The notes under the pieces: generated by a model
The model's input: the letters and a program-made list of their open reading frames with translations, nothing else
Databases searched by the model: none
What the model was told of the DNA's origin: nothing
Assembly: GCA_022457065.1 (NCBI GenBank)
Contig: JAJGBQ010000003.1
Span: forward strand, 2,914,001 to 2,978,000
Direction of reading: 5' to 3'
DNA: 64,000 nt
From: Curvularia sp. ZM96
Lineage: Eukaryota > Ascomycota > Dothideomycetes > Pleosporales > Pleosporaceae
Translations under genes and position numbers: made by a program
Part shown: positions 20,322-31,467 of the stretch, piece after piece
How the letters are laid out: the number at the start of each line of letters is the position of its first letter
How positions within the stretch are numbered: position 1 is the stretch's first letter

Positions 20322-22091
20322 ATGACGCTTCGCGACACGTACGCCAGATTCCTGGCCGCGCCCTCGACGGGCGCGCTTGCCGGCAACGCCTCGCTCCACT
20401 ATGTCGCGACCACGACCAGCATCAACGATGCGGCTGCCATCATCAAGCATCTGTCGGTTCAGGAGAAGCTGCTCAAGAAGACCAAGCAGAACATCCTCGA
20501 CGCCATTGAGGGCAGCCACGCCCTGAGCGTCGATGTCGAGACCACGATTGAGTTCACCAACGGCGGCGGCGCCTATCTCCCTGGCCTAGACGACAACTTT
20601 GTCGCAGACCAGAAAGTCACATTTCCCATGGTACGCATTGGCCCTCGCCCATAGCTCCGGCGCACGTCGCTGACTCTGACTCTACCAGGTCCACATGGTT
20701 CACTTTGACCACTCAGGCAGGATCACACAGATTCGTCAATACTGGGACCAGGGCTCGCTGCTCAAACAGATCGACGTCATCGGCGCGCGATCGCGCAACT
20801 GGCCTATTCGGGACGGCAGCGAACAACTGCGCTTGATATCCGCCAATGCCGCCGCTTCTCTACCCGAGTCCGTGGCTTCGTCGCGCCCCACAACTGCTAC
20901 ATCTCGAGGCACGGATGAAGTCTCCATCTCCTCGCGTTCGCGGAGGTCGACAAACAATGCCATGAATGATCCGCACGCCTCGCTTTCGCTGTTTGCGCCG
21001 CGTGAGACAGACGAAGAACCAGTCCACACATCCCATCCCACAGCACCTCGCGTACAATCTGCCAAACCTCCCCCACGTGAATACACGGAATTGTTTGCTG
21101 CCGCCAACGAGGGTTCGCCAACTCCGCAGGAGAAGATCCCAGTCAAAGCAGGCGGTGGGAAGAATTACAGGCCCAATCGCCTGTTTGATGAGGATGAAGA
21201 AGAGGCTACCAGGCGTGTGCCCACGAGCGTCAAGACAAACTCAAAGAAGTACGATCACTTCCAGTTTGGTGACGGCGAAGAGACGCCAAAGGCTCCGGAA
21301 GCTCTGCGATCGACCAGGCAGAGCCGCAACAAGAACTCTGCCCATTGGGACTTTGACGACTTTGCTACTCCCGACAAGCCCAAATCCAAGACCCACCCCC
21401 AGGCTGTTCGACACTTTGGATGGAGCGACGATGAGGTTAGTTTTGCACCTGCTAGAGCCAGAGTCTGCGTCTCTGTTTGCTACTTGAGGAATGATGCGCT
21501 AACATGATTTGACTGCAGGACGAAGGATCACCTGTCCGTCGCCCGATCGTCCACAAGGCTCGCCCTGATGCCGACCCACACTTTGAATTTAACGACGATG
21601 GCACGCCCGACGCCCAGCGCACGGTTCCTGTCAAGGGCGGACGAGGAAACAAGGGCCAAGGTCTTTACGAGGACCATGTCACCAACACGACTGACGATGC
21701 CAATGACGGAGCAGTCAAAGGAGACGTCAAGCGTGCATTGAACGATGTCACGACGGTTGTGAGCAACAAGAACCGCGACAAGGACTTTGGCTCGCAGTGG
21801 GAAATGACGGACAACAGCCCTGGCGTTGGCAAGAACGATGCAAAGTCAAAACCATCCGTTCGCAGCTCGATGAAGACCCACTGGGGCTCACATGCTGATT
21901 CGCCTGATTCCCGCGGAATCAACATTGCAGGCAACGGAATGGGCGGCCGCAAAGGTACCGAAGCAGCGTGGTCGTTGTTCGAAGAGAGCCCAGCCAAGAA
22001 GGAAAACACGAGCCGACCCGCGGGCATCAAGACGGAAGGGGACGGTATGGGCGGACGGAAGACGGCTGACAAGTCCTTCTGGGATTTCTAA
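20322..22091 (+). CDS. NTF2-like domain protein with a long disordered motif-rich tail
   Basis: Three exons are read: 20322-20630, 20689-21435 and 21519-22091, giving about 542 residues. Residues 1 to about 165 look like a single NTF2/SnoaL-type cone fold: an N-terminal helix 'LRDTYARFLAAP', a middle strand block and 'VHFDHSGRITQIRQYWDQGS'. The remaining two-thirds is Ser/Thr/Pro/charge-rich and without predicted structure. It carries eight spaced aromatic-acidic motifs of the type W/H-F-x-F-D-D..TP (near residues 291, 322, 345, 373, 445, 473, 503 and 539) and two copies of a G-x-GMGGRK element near the end. The last residues are SFWDF. Function is unknown. NTF2-like folds often bind small molecules or protein partners, but nothing here shows a ligand. 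Both introns are phase 0. Confidence 0.85.
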
Positions 22092-22608
22092 GCGTAGACG
22101 ACTTTCGTTTCTGCTTCTTCTTCGTCGACCTACCCACTGCCCGATTGATTTCCTAGCTTTCAACTTGATACCTCGTCCTCTTTTATTTTTGGGCTTCTTC
22201 TATCTCGACGGGAATGGTCTAGGCACACACGACTTTTGTGAACAACAGATGCCCTCCCCCCCTCTTCCATTTTAACGATCTGCATGCGGTCTTTGATGAT
22301 GGGCGTATAAGAGGCTGGGTGAGCATTTGGCATGTACATGAGTCTTTGTTTAGTCTTCTTTTCGGGTTTCTCTAATTCACCTTACCCCGCTAGCATGGGT
22401 TTGTGTCTCTTGTTATATTCGTTGTATTTTTGATTGGGAACATGTGTTCGGGGTCCGTGGGTGCGTATGGTGGCTCAAGCTGGCCTGAAGGGGTCGAGTA
22501 GCGAGCTCACTCTGGGGTTTTGTAGAACGAAATTAGCAGTTCTGTCTTGTTTTTTGTTTTTGGTACACATGTAGTCTGTTCTAGATACCTCATCATGCGT
22601 AGCAACCA
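22092..22608. other. Convergent intergenic region
   Basis: It holds the 3' ends of the NTF2-like gene (plus) and the uncharacterised minus-strand gene. It is T-rich with no recognised feature. Confidence 0.5.
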
Positions 22609-24010
22609 TCAACTCTCACCCTCACCAACTGCATCTCTTGTAAACACAACCTCAAGCTCATCCCCCACCCTCCCGTTATCTATATCCCCGTCCCACGGCA
22701 CAAACTTGACTGCCGCCTGCAGCCCCAAGCGCTTCCCCAGCTTCTTCCGCTGCTCGAGCGGTATCCTAGCCCGCATCCCCTCCCACACGGCGCGAAACGC
22801 CTCGCCCTGGCCTTCACGCTCAAACTCCTGTCCGTCTTCTGGGTTGTCAAACCACACGCCCGCGTCGACCATACGCCGCAAGTCATCCGTAGGCTCCATC
22901 GACGCCCAGATATCCGTTGGCGCATATCTTACACGGACTTGGTCGAGGGGCGTCGACTCCGGCGTGCCAGAGACGAGTGGCGAAATCAGCATGATCAGAG
23001 CGTGGACACAGACTTGGATCCAGTACCGGATTTTCACAGGCAGTGCGTACCCGGGGCGCGACATGTTGCGGTGGTGGTACGAGTCGCGGGATATGAAGGC
23101 TAGAGGGAGGGTAATGCTGCTGAGGTTGAAGGTAGGGGAGGCGAGGTAGGCAAAGAGCGGGGTTACTTCGAGCGAGACGAGAAGATCGAGTTTGGTGGCT
23201 ATGTCTGCGGCGGAAGCTTCGTGGACGGGATCACGACTGGGATCGGTGAAGGGGTAGTGGGTTGCAAAGCCAAAGGGATCGTTTGCGTTGGGCGGCTGCG
23301 AGGCAGTGGGCTGACGGAACGAAGGGTACAAAGGCATATTGGGGGGATCGTACAGGTTGTCGTCGTAGTGTTGGCCTTCGTGGTCGTATTCGTCGTAGTG
23401 TCCGTTATAGTATGCGCCGCGAATGTAGTCGACGTCGACTTCGACTTGATCGTACTCCCAGTACTCGTCTGCTCTACCTTCGTCTCGCTCTGGTGGGTAG
23501 TTCCGCAAGTTAGGTAGTGTTTCCCAGTCTAGCTGGATCTTCTTCAGCCATTTGAGCCATTGCCGGCCAGGACCGTTTGGTTCTTCAATCTTCTCGAATA
23601 ATGTTTTCAGTACAAAAGGCCCACAGCTGAGATAGACGGTATGGCGCTTGAAGAGAACCTCGAGCGCTTCACGGGCGACTTGGCGGTTGAGAAGAAAGTA
23701 GTCATGGCGGGTTACGAGGAGAATGGCAGCGGCGCTGGGCTGAAAATACTTTAGGTTGCGCCGCTCGATGGGGCGCTGGCAACGGGGATTCTGGGCAGCA
23801 AAGGTATAGTCGTATATCTACTACCTTGTTAGCCATGCGGCTTGTATGGGCGCGTGCATGATTGATAGAGGCGCCTACTTGGTCTCTGAGTTCTCGAGGC
23901 AGCCGGAGGAAGGGAAAAATGGCTTGCGGTGGCAAAGCGACCTCATCCTCATGTTTTACCGCGGCAGCAATGTGATACGCATCAGGTGCATCAAACGCAT
24001 CAGTGGCCAT
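22609..24010 (-). CDS. Uncharacterised protein with an F-box-like 'RLPRELRDQIYDY' motif
   Basis: Two exons are read on the minus strand, 24010-23879 and 23817-22609, giving about 446 residues. The 61-bp intron is phase 0 and joins 'LRDQ' to 'IYDYTF'. The N-terminal 'FPFLRLPRELRDQIYDY' (from about residue 33) is a motif shared by a large, poorly studied group of Pezizomycotina proteins related to F-box-like modules. 'REALEVLFKRHTVYLS' follows, in line with that group. The middle is Asp/Glu/Tyr-rich ('DEYWEYDQVEVDVDY') and probably disordered. No catalytic motif or membrane segment is seen. A role as a substrate adaptor would be speculation. The start is the first ATG after an in-frame upstream region with no family resemblance. 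Confidence 0.75.
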
Positions 24011-25492
24011 TGTGCACGCTTTTTCCCCCGGTCGACGCGTCTTGTTCGTGTCTGCAGAACCAAGCCTTGCCCCGCAAGCCAGCAGCTGGATGAGCCTCCG
24101 AGACCCAGGTTCCCCGCCACGGGCGATCTTCACGTGATGGCGGTTTTTCAGATGCCGCTATCCCCTGTCGTGCGGCAGCATGGCGGTGCAAGCGCCTGAC
24201 ACAGACCTTGGAAGAACGGGCCGACTTGTGCCTGTAATGACTTTCATGCGCGTAGCGTTCCGTTTCCTCGGGTCGCTAGCTAGTCGCGTCAGTGGAGACC
24301 CTCGCGCTTGGCAAAGCCGTGGAGGCCGAGAGTCGTTGTACTAGATCCGTGAGGCAATGGCCTCCGAGAAGGTTTCTCGACCTTCCGGGGCTAGAAAGCA
24401 GGCCTCTTTCAAGGCGTCCAACAGCGTCGAGCTGGGAGGAGATGGAAGTGTGTGTGCGCGACCTGGACCAAATTCTGGCCTTGATGTGCGTGTAAGCAAA
24501 CTCGCATCTGGGGTCTGCGATGCAGGGCGGCTCGGCTCCCTTGATTGCAGATACATTGCCTCTTCAGGTACGACGGTCATGCAGTCACGTTGTCGTCGAC
24601 GTTGGCTCTAGGCCGCGCTGATTTCATCACCAACAAGCATGTAGAGACGGGTCGGCAGTCATCTCGTTTCGTCTGTTATGGCTGGTTAGCGCCAAGCTGA
24701 CTTGGATAGCACCAGCCCGAATGAGCCAAATTTGCAACATTGGTTGAGAAGTTAGAAGGGAAAACGGCAATAAAAGAAGCCCTTTAATTTACGCACGGCG
24801 GAGGTGATACGGGACGGTCAATGACTGGTGTTCCTTGTCAAGCGATAGCCAGTGTGTAATGACCCGCTTGGAAGTTGTCTTGCATGTGTGCGACTGCCAG
24901 CGCCCCAACAGTCCCACTTTATGGAGCGGATACCAGCGGCTGGCAGGCTGGCGTGTCTAGTGCACGACATGCGTCCTCGACGGCCATCTGTTGTGCGAAT
25001 CTGGCGCATGCGGATCACGTAGGGAGCCATACAATGCCGAAAGGTGACGTTGGACGGGCAAAGGCAAAGATTAAGTTGGGGATGGCCTGCCGTGGCGTGC
25101 ATGTGATGGCCGGAACTTTGACTCGATGTACTACTCTACGGATACGTCCCTGAACCGGCCCTCGCTTACAAGGTGCAGGGGTCGCTATGGCTCTAACTTG
25201 ATTGTTTTTTCTTTCCTCACGTCGGCATGCTTCTTGTATGGCCCTGCATGTGCAACAGCGTTTTTGTGTGATGAAACGTACACGTCCTTGCAGGTAGTGA
25301 CGCAGTGTCCCTAACTTGGAAAGATTCCCATGTGCAATGCGGAGCCAGAACCATTCAAGACGAGAGTGCTACCGGGATGCCGAATCGGCAGATCTCAGCG
25401 CAATGAAGACCAGCGTACGGTGATGACGATGATGTGATGACAAGGGCCGGGGTTCTTGTTAAACGACTTGATTTTGGATTTGCATGCCAGAC

Positions 25493-25503
25493 GGATTCGA
25501 ACC
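25493..25503 (-). other. Isolated Pol III B-box (GGTTCGAATCC)
   Basis: The minus strand reads GGTTCGAATCC, an exact match to the TFIIIC B-box consensus found in tRNA T arms. The surrounding sequence gives only a weak T stem (one mismatch) and no convincing D or anticodon arms. It may be a tRNA remnant or an extra TFIIIC site. Confidence 0.35.
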
Positions 25504-27295
25504 GACTGTGGGTAGTCGAGGACAAAGCATGAATTGACACCTGACACCAGGCCGTTGTATGCATGGACCCGGTTGTCGGGTCTGGGTGAGGTGGCACTGT
25601 CGAGTCGAGTAGAGTGCGAGGAGCAAAGCAAGACATGCAAGCGTGGTGTCGAGCACCAAGGTCGGATGGAGCCGACAGAGACGAGGGGGCAGCGGTATGG
25701 ACTTATGGGCCCTGGTGGATACGGGTCTGGCCACTAATGCTAAGATGTTAGAAGGGGGTTTAGGCTTTGTGGTCGTGTAACCTCATGATGACACGGATAC
25801 TGGATGTGTGTCCCTGGCGGGCGTGGAGCGGGCGCCGGGATGGCGATCGTGTGGGCAGGGATGGGTGAGAACCTTCCCCGTTGAGCGAAGGAGCGGTTTC
25901 AACGTCTGGCCGGGCGGGAGCCGGAGGCTTGGAGGACGAGGACGTGTGGGTTCATGGTACAGAGGAGAAACATCGGACCGGTAGCGGCTGGGACCAATAG
26001 GGCCGGGCGGGTGGCATGATTTCTGTTTGGCTTACGCATGCAATGCCAGCTTACACGGAGTACCTCGTTCCTCGGCAGGCCGAGGCGTGTGTACTGGTAG
26101 CACCTGGGAGCGTCCTGGCGATGCTGTGTGAGGGGCAGCCGTGGTGGAGGGAGGCGAGGGCGGGCGAGGCGAGGGCGGATCTGCATGCATCGGCCAGCAG
26201 ACGCACGGGGCTGGGCGAGGGCGATGGCGACGGCGACGGGAGCTTGCGGGCAGGGATGGGATGGGATGGGAGAGTGAATGGCAGCGCAGCGTGCCTGTGG
26301 GCGCGTGGATCGGGGATGAAGAACGTGGAGGGATTCCGTGTGGCGCGGCATGGCTGCAGGCCACGTCTGTTTGCTGCCGGCGCAAACGGGCTAGCGCGGC
26401 GGCAGAGGGGCAGCGAGGCATGCCGCCGTCGCAGTCGGGGCTGGGCCCGGCGCAGTCGCCGGTTGGGTGGCCGCCAGCGCCCTCGTGGCAGGACAGCCGC
26501 CAAGCCCCGCGACAAGCCATGTGTGGACAGGCCCTGCCATGTCCGCCGCCCGTGTCTTGTAGACCATCCATGCGCCGCTGCTCTGCGCCGCTGCGCATCT
26601 CGTCGCTGCTGTCTTGCTCCAGCAGGCCACGTGGTGCGCTGCTGGCGGGCTGCAGGCGGCCTCCCCCACCGTCGAGTCATCCGCGCGACGGCTGGAGCAG
26701 CGTTTGTAGCGCGGGCACCAGTTCGCGCGCTGGGCCAGGGTGAAAGTGCAGCTAGCCGCCGCTAGCCCGCCTGCTGAGATACACGAGGCCTCGATTCAAC
26801 GATTTCCCACGTGTGCCTCACTCGTCTGCTCCGCGCTAGCATATCCATGAATTGGCGCTGCCCTGGCCCTGTCTCTACTCCACCACCCTCCCCAACCTGC
26901 CCCGTCCTTGGCTGCTGCGTTCTGCCCTCCCGCCTGTCCTCTCGCGCCTGCTACGGCACCGTCGTACATACTTTGCTGCGTCGCCCGCCGCCCGCCGGCT
27001 GCCCGCTGCTTTGTTGTGCTGCCCGCTCGTGTCCCCTCCGCCAGCACCGCCTCCCGCCTCTATACCACTCTCTCGACCCGTTCGACGCCTCCCACGCCTT
27101 TCGACTCCGCTCGCCGCTGCCGCTACCTCGCTGCTGTTCTGCTGCCTTTCTGTCTCTCCTCTAACCCTCGTCGCAGAATGCACTAAGACCTGGTCACCTG
27201 TCCAGTGTATTCAACGCCCAGCTGCTTTCTTCTGTGCTACACGCGCCTACCACTTACGCAGTCGGCTGCTAGTCGCGTCTGGCTTTCTTTTCACT

Positions 27296-27322
27296 CCTCG
27301 CCTCGCCTCGCCTCGCCTCGCC
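27296..27322. repeat. Tandem pentamer CCTCG, 5 copies
   Basis: Five consecutive CCTCG units and a partial sixth lie in the CT-rich presumed leader of the bHLH gene. Confidence 0.85.
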
Positions 27323-27576
27323 GCTCCCCTCCCAGGCTAGTAGGGCTCAAACTCGTCGTGTGTACGACGCCAACTCCACGCCCCCCAGCAACAACACGCC
27401 TGCTAACATTGACCTAGGCCGCCGCTTTCTGGCTTCAACGCCCCCACCCACGACGCCCTTGCCTGGCGCCTGCTGGTTGCACCCGACAGTCATCGTGCTC
27501 ATTCAAGATTCCTGATTAGGACCCTGTGTACCAATTGGGCTTGCCTGCTAAAGCTCTCGTGGCAGCATTGCACCGC

Positions 27577-27605
27577 ACGCACCCACGCACCCACGCACCC
27601 ACGCA
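27577..27605. repeat. Tandem octamer ACGCACCC, 3.6 copies
   Basis: Three perfect ACGCACCC units and a partial fourth lie in the presumed leader of the bHLH gene. Confidence 0.85.
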
Positions 27606-28128
27606 AACTTCTGCTCTGCTCTGTTCCGCCCTACCCTGCCCTCGTGCAGCCTCTGCACCCGGGCCACGCAGTTCCCTGTTCGTACTCGCCCTTGCTCTTT
27701 CGGGTGTTGCCTCGTCGCATCGCATTGTGCCTGCTCGCTGACTTGGTGCTAGCCTTGGCGTCAATTGCTCTTGCCCCACTTGATTGCCTGCCATTCCCTC
27801 GTTGGACCAGGCGCGAAGCACCCCTTGACCATCCCTTCCGCCCCGCGTCGCGCTGACATCGTCGCTCCACGCTCGCAGCATTGGTCGATCCTTGGGACGC
27901 TGTCGCCTTCATCATTACCTCTCGACCCGTCTTCTGGACCCCGGCTCTGGCCCTGAACCATTACCCTTTTCCTCTCTTCTCCTTCTCCGCCTCCTTATTG
28001 GCTCTCCCCTCTCGTCACCATTCGACCCCGTCAACCACTGCCCATCAACAGAGCATTTCGCTAACGCAAAGGCCACACGCCTCACGACTATTAAACCGCC
28101 TGCTCGTGCCGGAGCAAAGCCCACAGCC

Positions 28129-29817
28129 ATGGATTCAGCAGCGCAACCGCGAGTGCAGCATGGCAATGGTGTGCCGCATGGCAAACTGCCACAAGGCCAG
28201 CAATCACTGCCACCTTTGTCATCCCTCACCAATGGCCTCTCCGCCGCCGACCAAACTCCGGCCCAACCCAAGCAACCGTTGGACAACCGAGACGTTCGCG
28301 ACTCGGGCAATTGGTCCATCGCCCCAAGCAAGCGTACGTGTCCCAACACGGCTTCTCATTGATTTACAAGTGGTTCTAACATGCATCCCAGACTCGTCTA
28401 CTGTCTCTCAGCACATGGGACTGCAAGTCCAAACGCTACTAAACCCGTCAGAAGATTCGCCCTCACGTGCCTCCATCCCCGAGACCCCGTCCTCGGCCAG
28501 ATATCCCTCGGGCTTCTCTCAGTCTTCCCAGGTATGTCATTCAACCTTTGTATTTTCCAAACTTATCTGACAAGACGACACAGCCGAATGCTTTGCCGTC
28601 TCTCAACCAGGGATTCGATAACAGATTGAGTGTCGATGCTAGTTCCCATCTCGAGTCCCGGCGCAGTAGTGTTGACAGCCGGGTCAACGTCGGTATGGGC
28701 ACGCTGAGCCTGCATCCACAGTCACCCTACGAGAGCCAAAATGCTTCCCGCGTCTCGCTTGTCTCGAATCTTCAGCAGCAAAGGGGCATTGCCAATCCCG
28801 AATCGCGCCCCAATGGCACTTCGCCACTCTCGCCAAACCGTAATGGCCCGCCTCCGCGGCGCGCTCCCGTCATCACCCCGAACCCAAAAAGTGTATCCGG
28901 TGCACCCAACCCGACCGCATCAGCACCAACCAAGGGATATGCTTGGGCTTTTCCGGCTGATGATTTCGAGGAGGATCAGATGGCATCCAGCAGCGGTGAG
29001 TCTAGCATTGATCGCTCAAACATGCCTTCGCGCCAAAACAGTATTGCCACGTCCATCAACAGTAGTATCTACACTATTGATTCAAGATTGCCGCAAGGAC
29101 AAAAACGGCTAGATGATGGCATGCAACCCTGTCTGTCTCACAATGCATTACTGACAGTCCCAGATATTCCCAGTACCCATCATCACTCGATGCAACACCG
29201 CAACGTTACCAACCTCCAGAGCGCCGATGCTGCAAATGCCTTGACGCCCGGCGGCGGAAGTTACAGTCGCACGCCCGAGCTTCGCGTCAGCCACAAAATG
29301 GCCGAGAGAAAGCGAAGGAGCGAGATGAAGCATCTCTTCGAAGACCTGAACAACATCCTCCCCAACTCGCCTGGAAGCAAGTCTAGCAAGTGGGAGATCC
29401 TCACCAAAGGTAAGCCTCACTACGGATTCTTCCGTATCTTGTCCTAACAAACCACTAGCCATTGATCATATCAACTCGCTGAGAGGCGCACAACAAGGTT
29501 TCCACAAAGAGATCAATCGCCTGCGACGCACCCAAGAAGAGAACGAACTGCTGCGTTCTGAATTAACTGCCGTATGGAATGCCCTCCGCCGTGTGGATCC
29601 CAACAACGCGCACGTCTACGGAAGCATGACTGGTCATCTTGCCCAAGGCCACCCTGCCACGCCTGGTTCTTCCACCAACATGCTCCCGCCGCTACAGCAG
29701 CAACAGCAAGGTCAACCCCAGACCCATCCGCAGTCCCCATGGGTTCCGTCACACACAAACGCCATGCAAGGCGTCGAATTCGGCGGAATGCGGCCCTACG
29801 AACATTCTCATCGCTAA
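28129..29817 (+). CDS. bHLH transcription factor (Esc1-like)
   Basis: Nuclear DNA-binding protein. Four exons are read: 28129-28333, 28392-28531, 28584-29409 and 29459-29817, giving about 509 residues. The first 345 residues are Ser/Pro/Gln-rich and disordered. The basic helix-loop-helix begins at 'SHKMAERKRRSEMKHLFEDL'. It continues through 'NNILPNSPGSKSSKWEILTK' and, after the last intron (phase 1), 'AIDHINSLRGAQQG', followed by a short leucine/Glu-rich helix. The H..E..R pattern in the basic region is that of class B factors, which bind CACGTG. The loop and helix 2 resemble fission-yeast Esc1 and filamentous-fungal relatives. A 45-nt in-frame stretch (29119-29163, GC..AG) could be an optional intron. 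An upstream in-frame leader at 27892 exists but is unlikely to be coding. Confidence 0.9.
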
Positions 29818-31467
29818 AGTTTCTCTTTTCCTCTTAGGGCAGACGAAGCGTCTCAGCTCGTCAGCCTGTCCCCAGGCCCCGTCCTGGGCAATCCTTGGAG
29901 TGACAAGCATTTGTGCCGATATTCTCCAGACAGCACTGGATCCAGACATGCAATGCATGCAGGATGCTTATCTTGTTTGATCATCTTGTCCGTTTATCTT
30001 GACTGCTTACCTTCTTCTTTTCAGCAAGCAACTTGAGGCGGATGTACTTTCCACTTTTTACACTCGCTCGAGTAGATGCCCCAGCCATTTGCATGGCGGC
30101 TCGCAACCTCTGAGCAGCATGTTAATTTCTTTCAAACATGGTTGACGACTCTTCTTTTTCGGCATAAAACAACTACCATGGCATGGCCTTCGCGGCATTT
30201 TCTTACTCCTGTGCAAAGCGCTTTCACTCCTACATGGACCCAAGGCTTGGCTTTGCAGGAGATTCTTCCTTGACGAACTGGACAACATTGCCGCCCCTTT
30301 TATTTCATGGCGGGCTTTCAGACCACCCCAGAAGACTCAAAAGGCATGCGATGGCTCTGTACCTCTAGTCTATTCAAGGGGATGATGGATACTCTCTGCA
30401 TGTATTTGAACCCGAATGACTAGGGCAATCTTCTTGACGACCAGGTTCTTTTGCAGTTTCCCCTTTCTCTATGTACTATATTTTCTTTTTTTCTCAATCA
30501 TCATTGAGCGGATCAACTCTGGCGGGTTTCTATCTCCAGCGGGAGGGCATGGAGGGAACAAAAGTTATACACTAAAAACATCTAAATGGACAACGTATCC
30601 ACCAAAATGACTCGTTGTGCTGCAGCCATGTGATCTGTTTCGTTTCCATCGTGTGCCGTGCCGTGTGTCATGTCCTGTCGATTCGATTCGATTCGATTCA
30701 TTCGCGCCTCGTGGTATTTCCCGTAGGTGCCATACTAAATTCGATGCAGAAACAAATGCCGAATTCTCGAGGCCAAAGAAAAATAGGCCTCCCATGCCAC
30801 CACTCACCCTTGCTACCAGCTAGACCGGGCTCCACGTACCCACTCACATGCAAACACGCACGCGCATGCACACATCCGCACACAAATGTTAGTGCCAGCA
30901 TGATCTTCTGCTTCTTATCAAGCGGGAAAGAAACCCGGATCTGATGCGAGGCGGACATGGGGAAAGGAGAAAAAAAAAGAGGGCATTTCACATTACTCGT
31001 ACCCGTCTAGCCTGTCGATCCCCCTTGCTCCCTCGCTTCCTCGCGCTCTTTATCGCGATCTCGGGGCAAGAGAGCCGTTTTGGGGGGGGGGTTGCTAAAA
31101 GAGGAAGGTGAAGCAGCTGTCTGTGGAAAAACGGAAAGGGAAAGGACACAAGAGGAGGTGGGAAGTTTATTTTGATGGTCGGTTTGGGGGCGTACAAGGA
31201 CAGGGACAGAAATGTATGTAATACATGCTACGGGACAAAGATATTAAAGATCAAGGGTGTGGGTGTGGATGTGTGTGGCAGGCATATAGTTGCGCTGCCA
31301 CCGAAAAAGGGTATATGTATGGCATTACTAAATTTGGCAAGATGACAAGAAGAGAAAGCGATAGACTTCTCAACCTCACTTTTGCTACTCTCCTACTATT
31401 TTGTTGGAACAAAGGAAGAAAATAAACAACATCAAACAACAGCCAACAGATAACGTGCTGCTGCAGT
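29818..31467. other. Convergent intergenic region, bHLH / DUF2985 gene
   Basis: This 1.65-kb tail-to-tail stretch probably contains long 3' UTRs. It has a TCGAT microsatellite and a G9 run at about 31082-31090. No gene is recognised. Confidence 0.5.
30678..30699. repeat. Tandem pentamer TCGAT, about 4 copies
   Basis: Four consecutive TCGAT units, ending TCAT, in non-coding DNA. Confidence 0.8.

Larger units (their letters stand above)
24011..28128. other. 4.1-kb gene-free stretch, probable regulatory region and leader of the bHLH gene
   Basis: No protein family or complete RNA gene is recognised. From about 25.8 to 26.75 kb the plus strand is strongly G-rich. From about 26.8 kb to the bHLH start it turns C- and CT-rich, as in long fungal 5' leaders. 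Overlapping long frames on both strands near 26.0-26.8 kb are a by-product of GC content. It also holds a tRNA-like B-box at 25493-25503 and two short tandem repeats near 27.3 and 27.6 kb. Confidence 0.55.

Noticed and set aside
26016..26765. 249-codon plus-strand frame and overlapping 188-209-codon minus-strand frames
   Set aside because: They overlap on both strands in very GC-rich DNA, have Arg/Ala/Gly/Pro-biased text and no recognisable motif. GC-driven absence of stops explains them.
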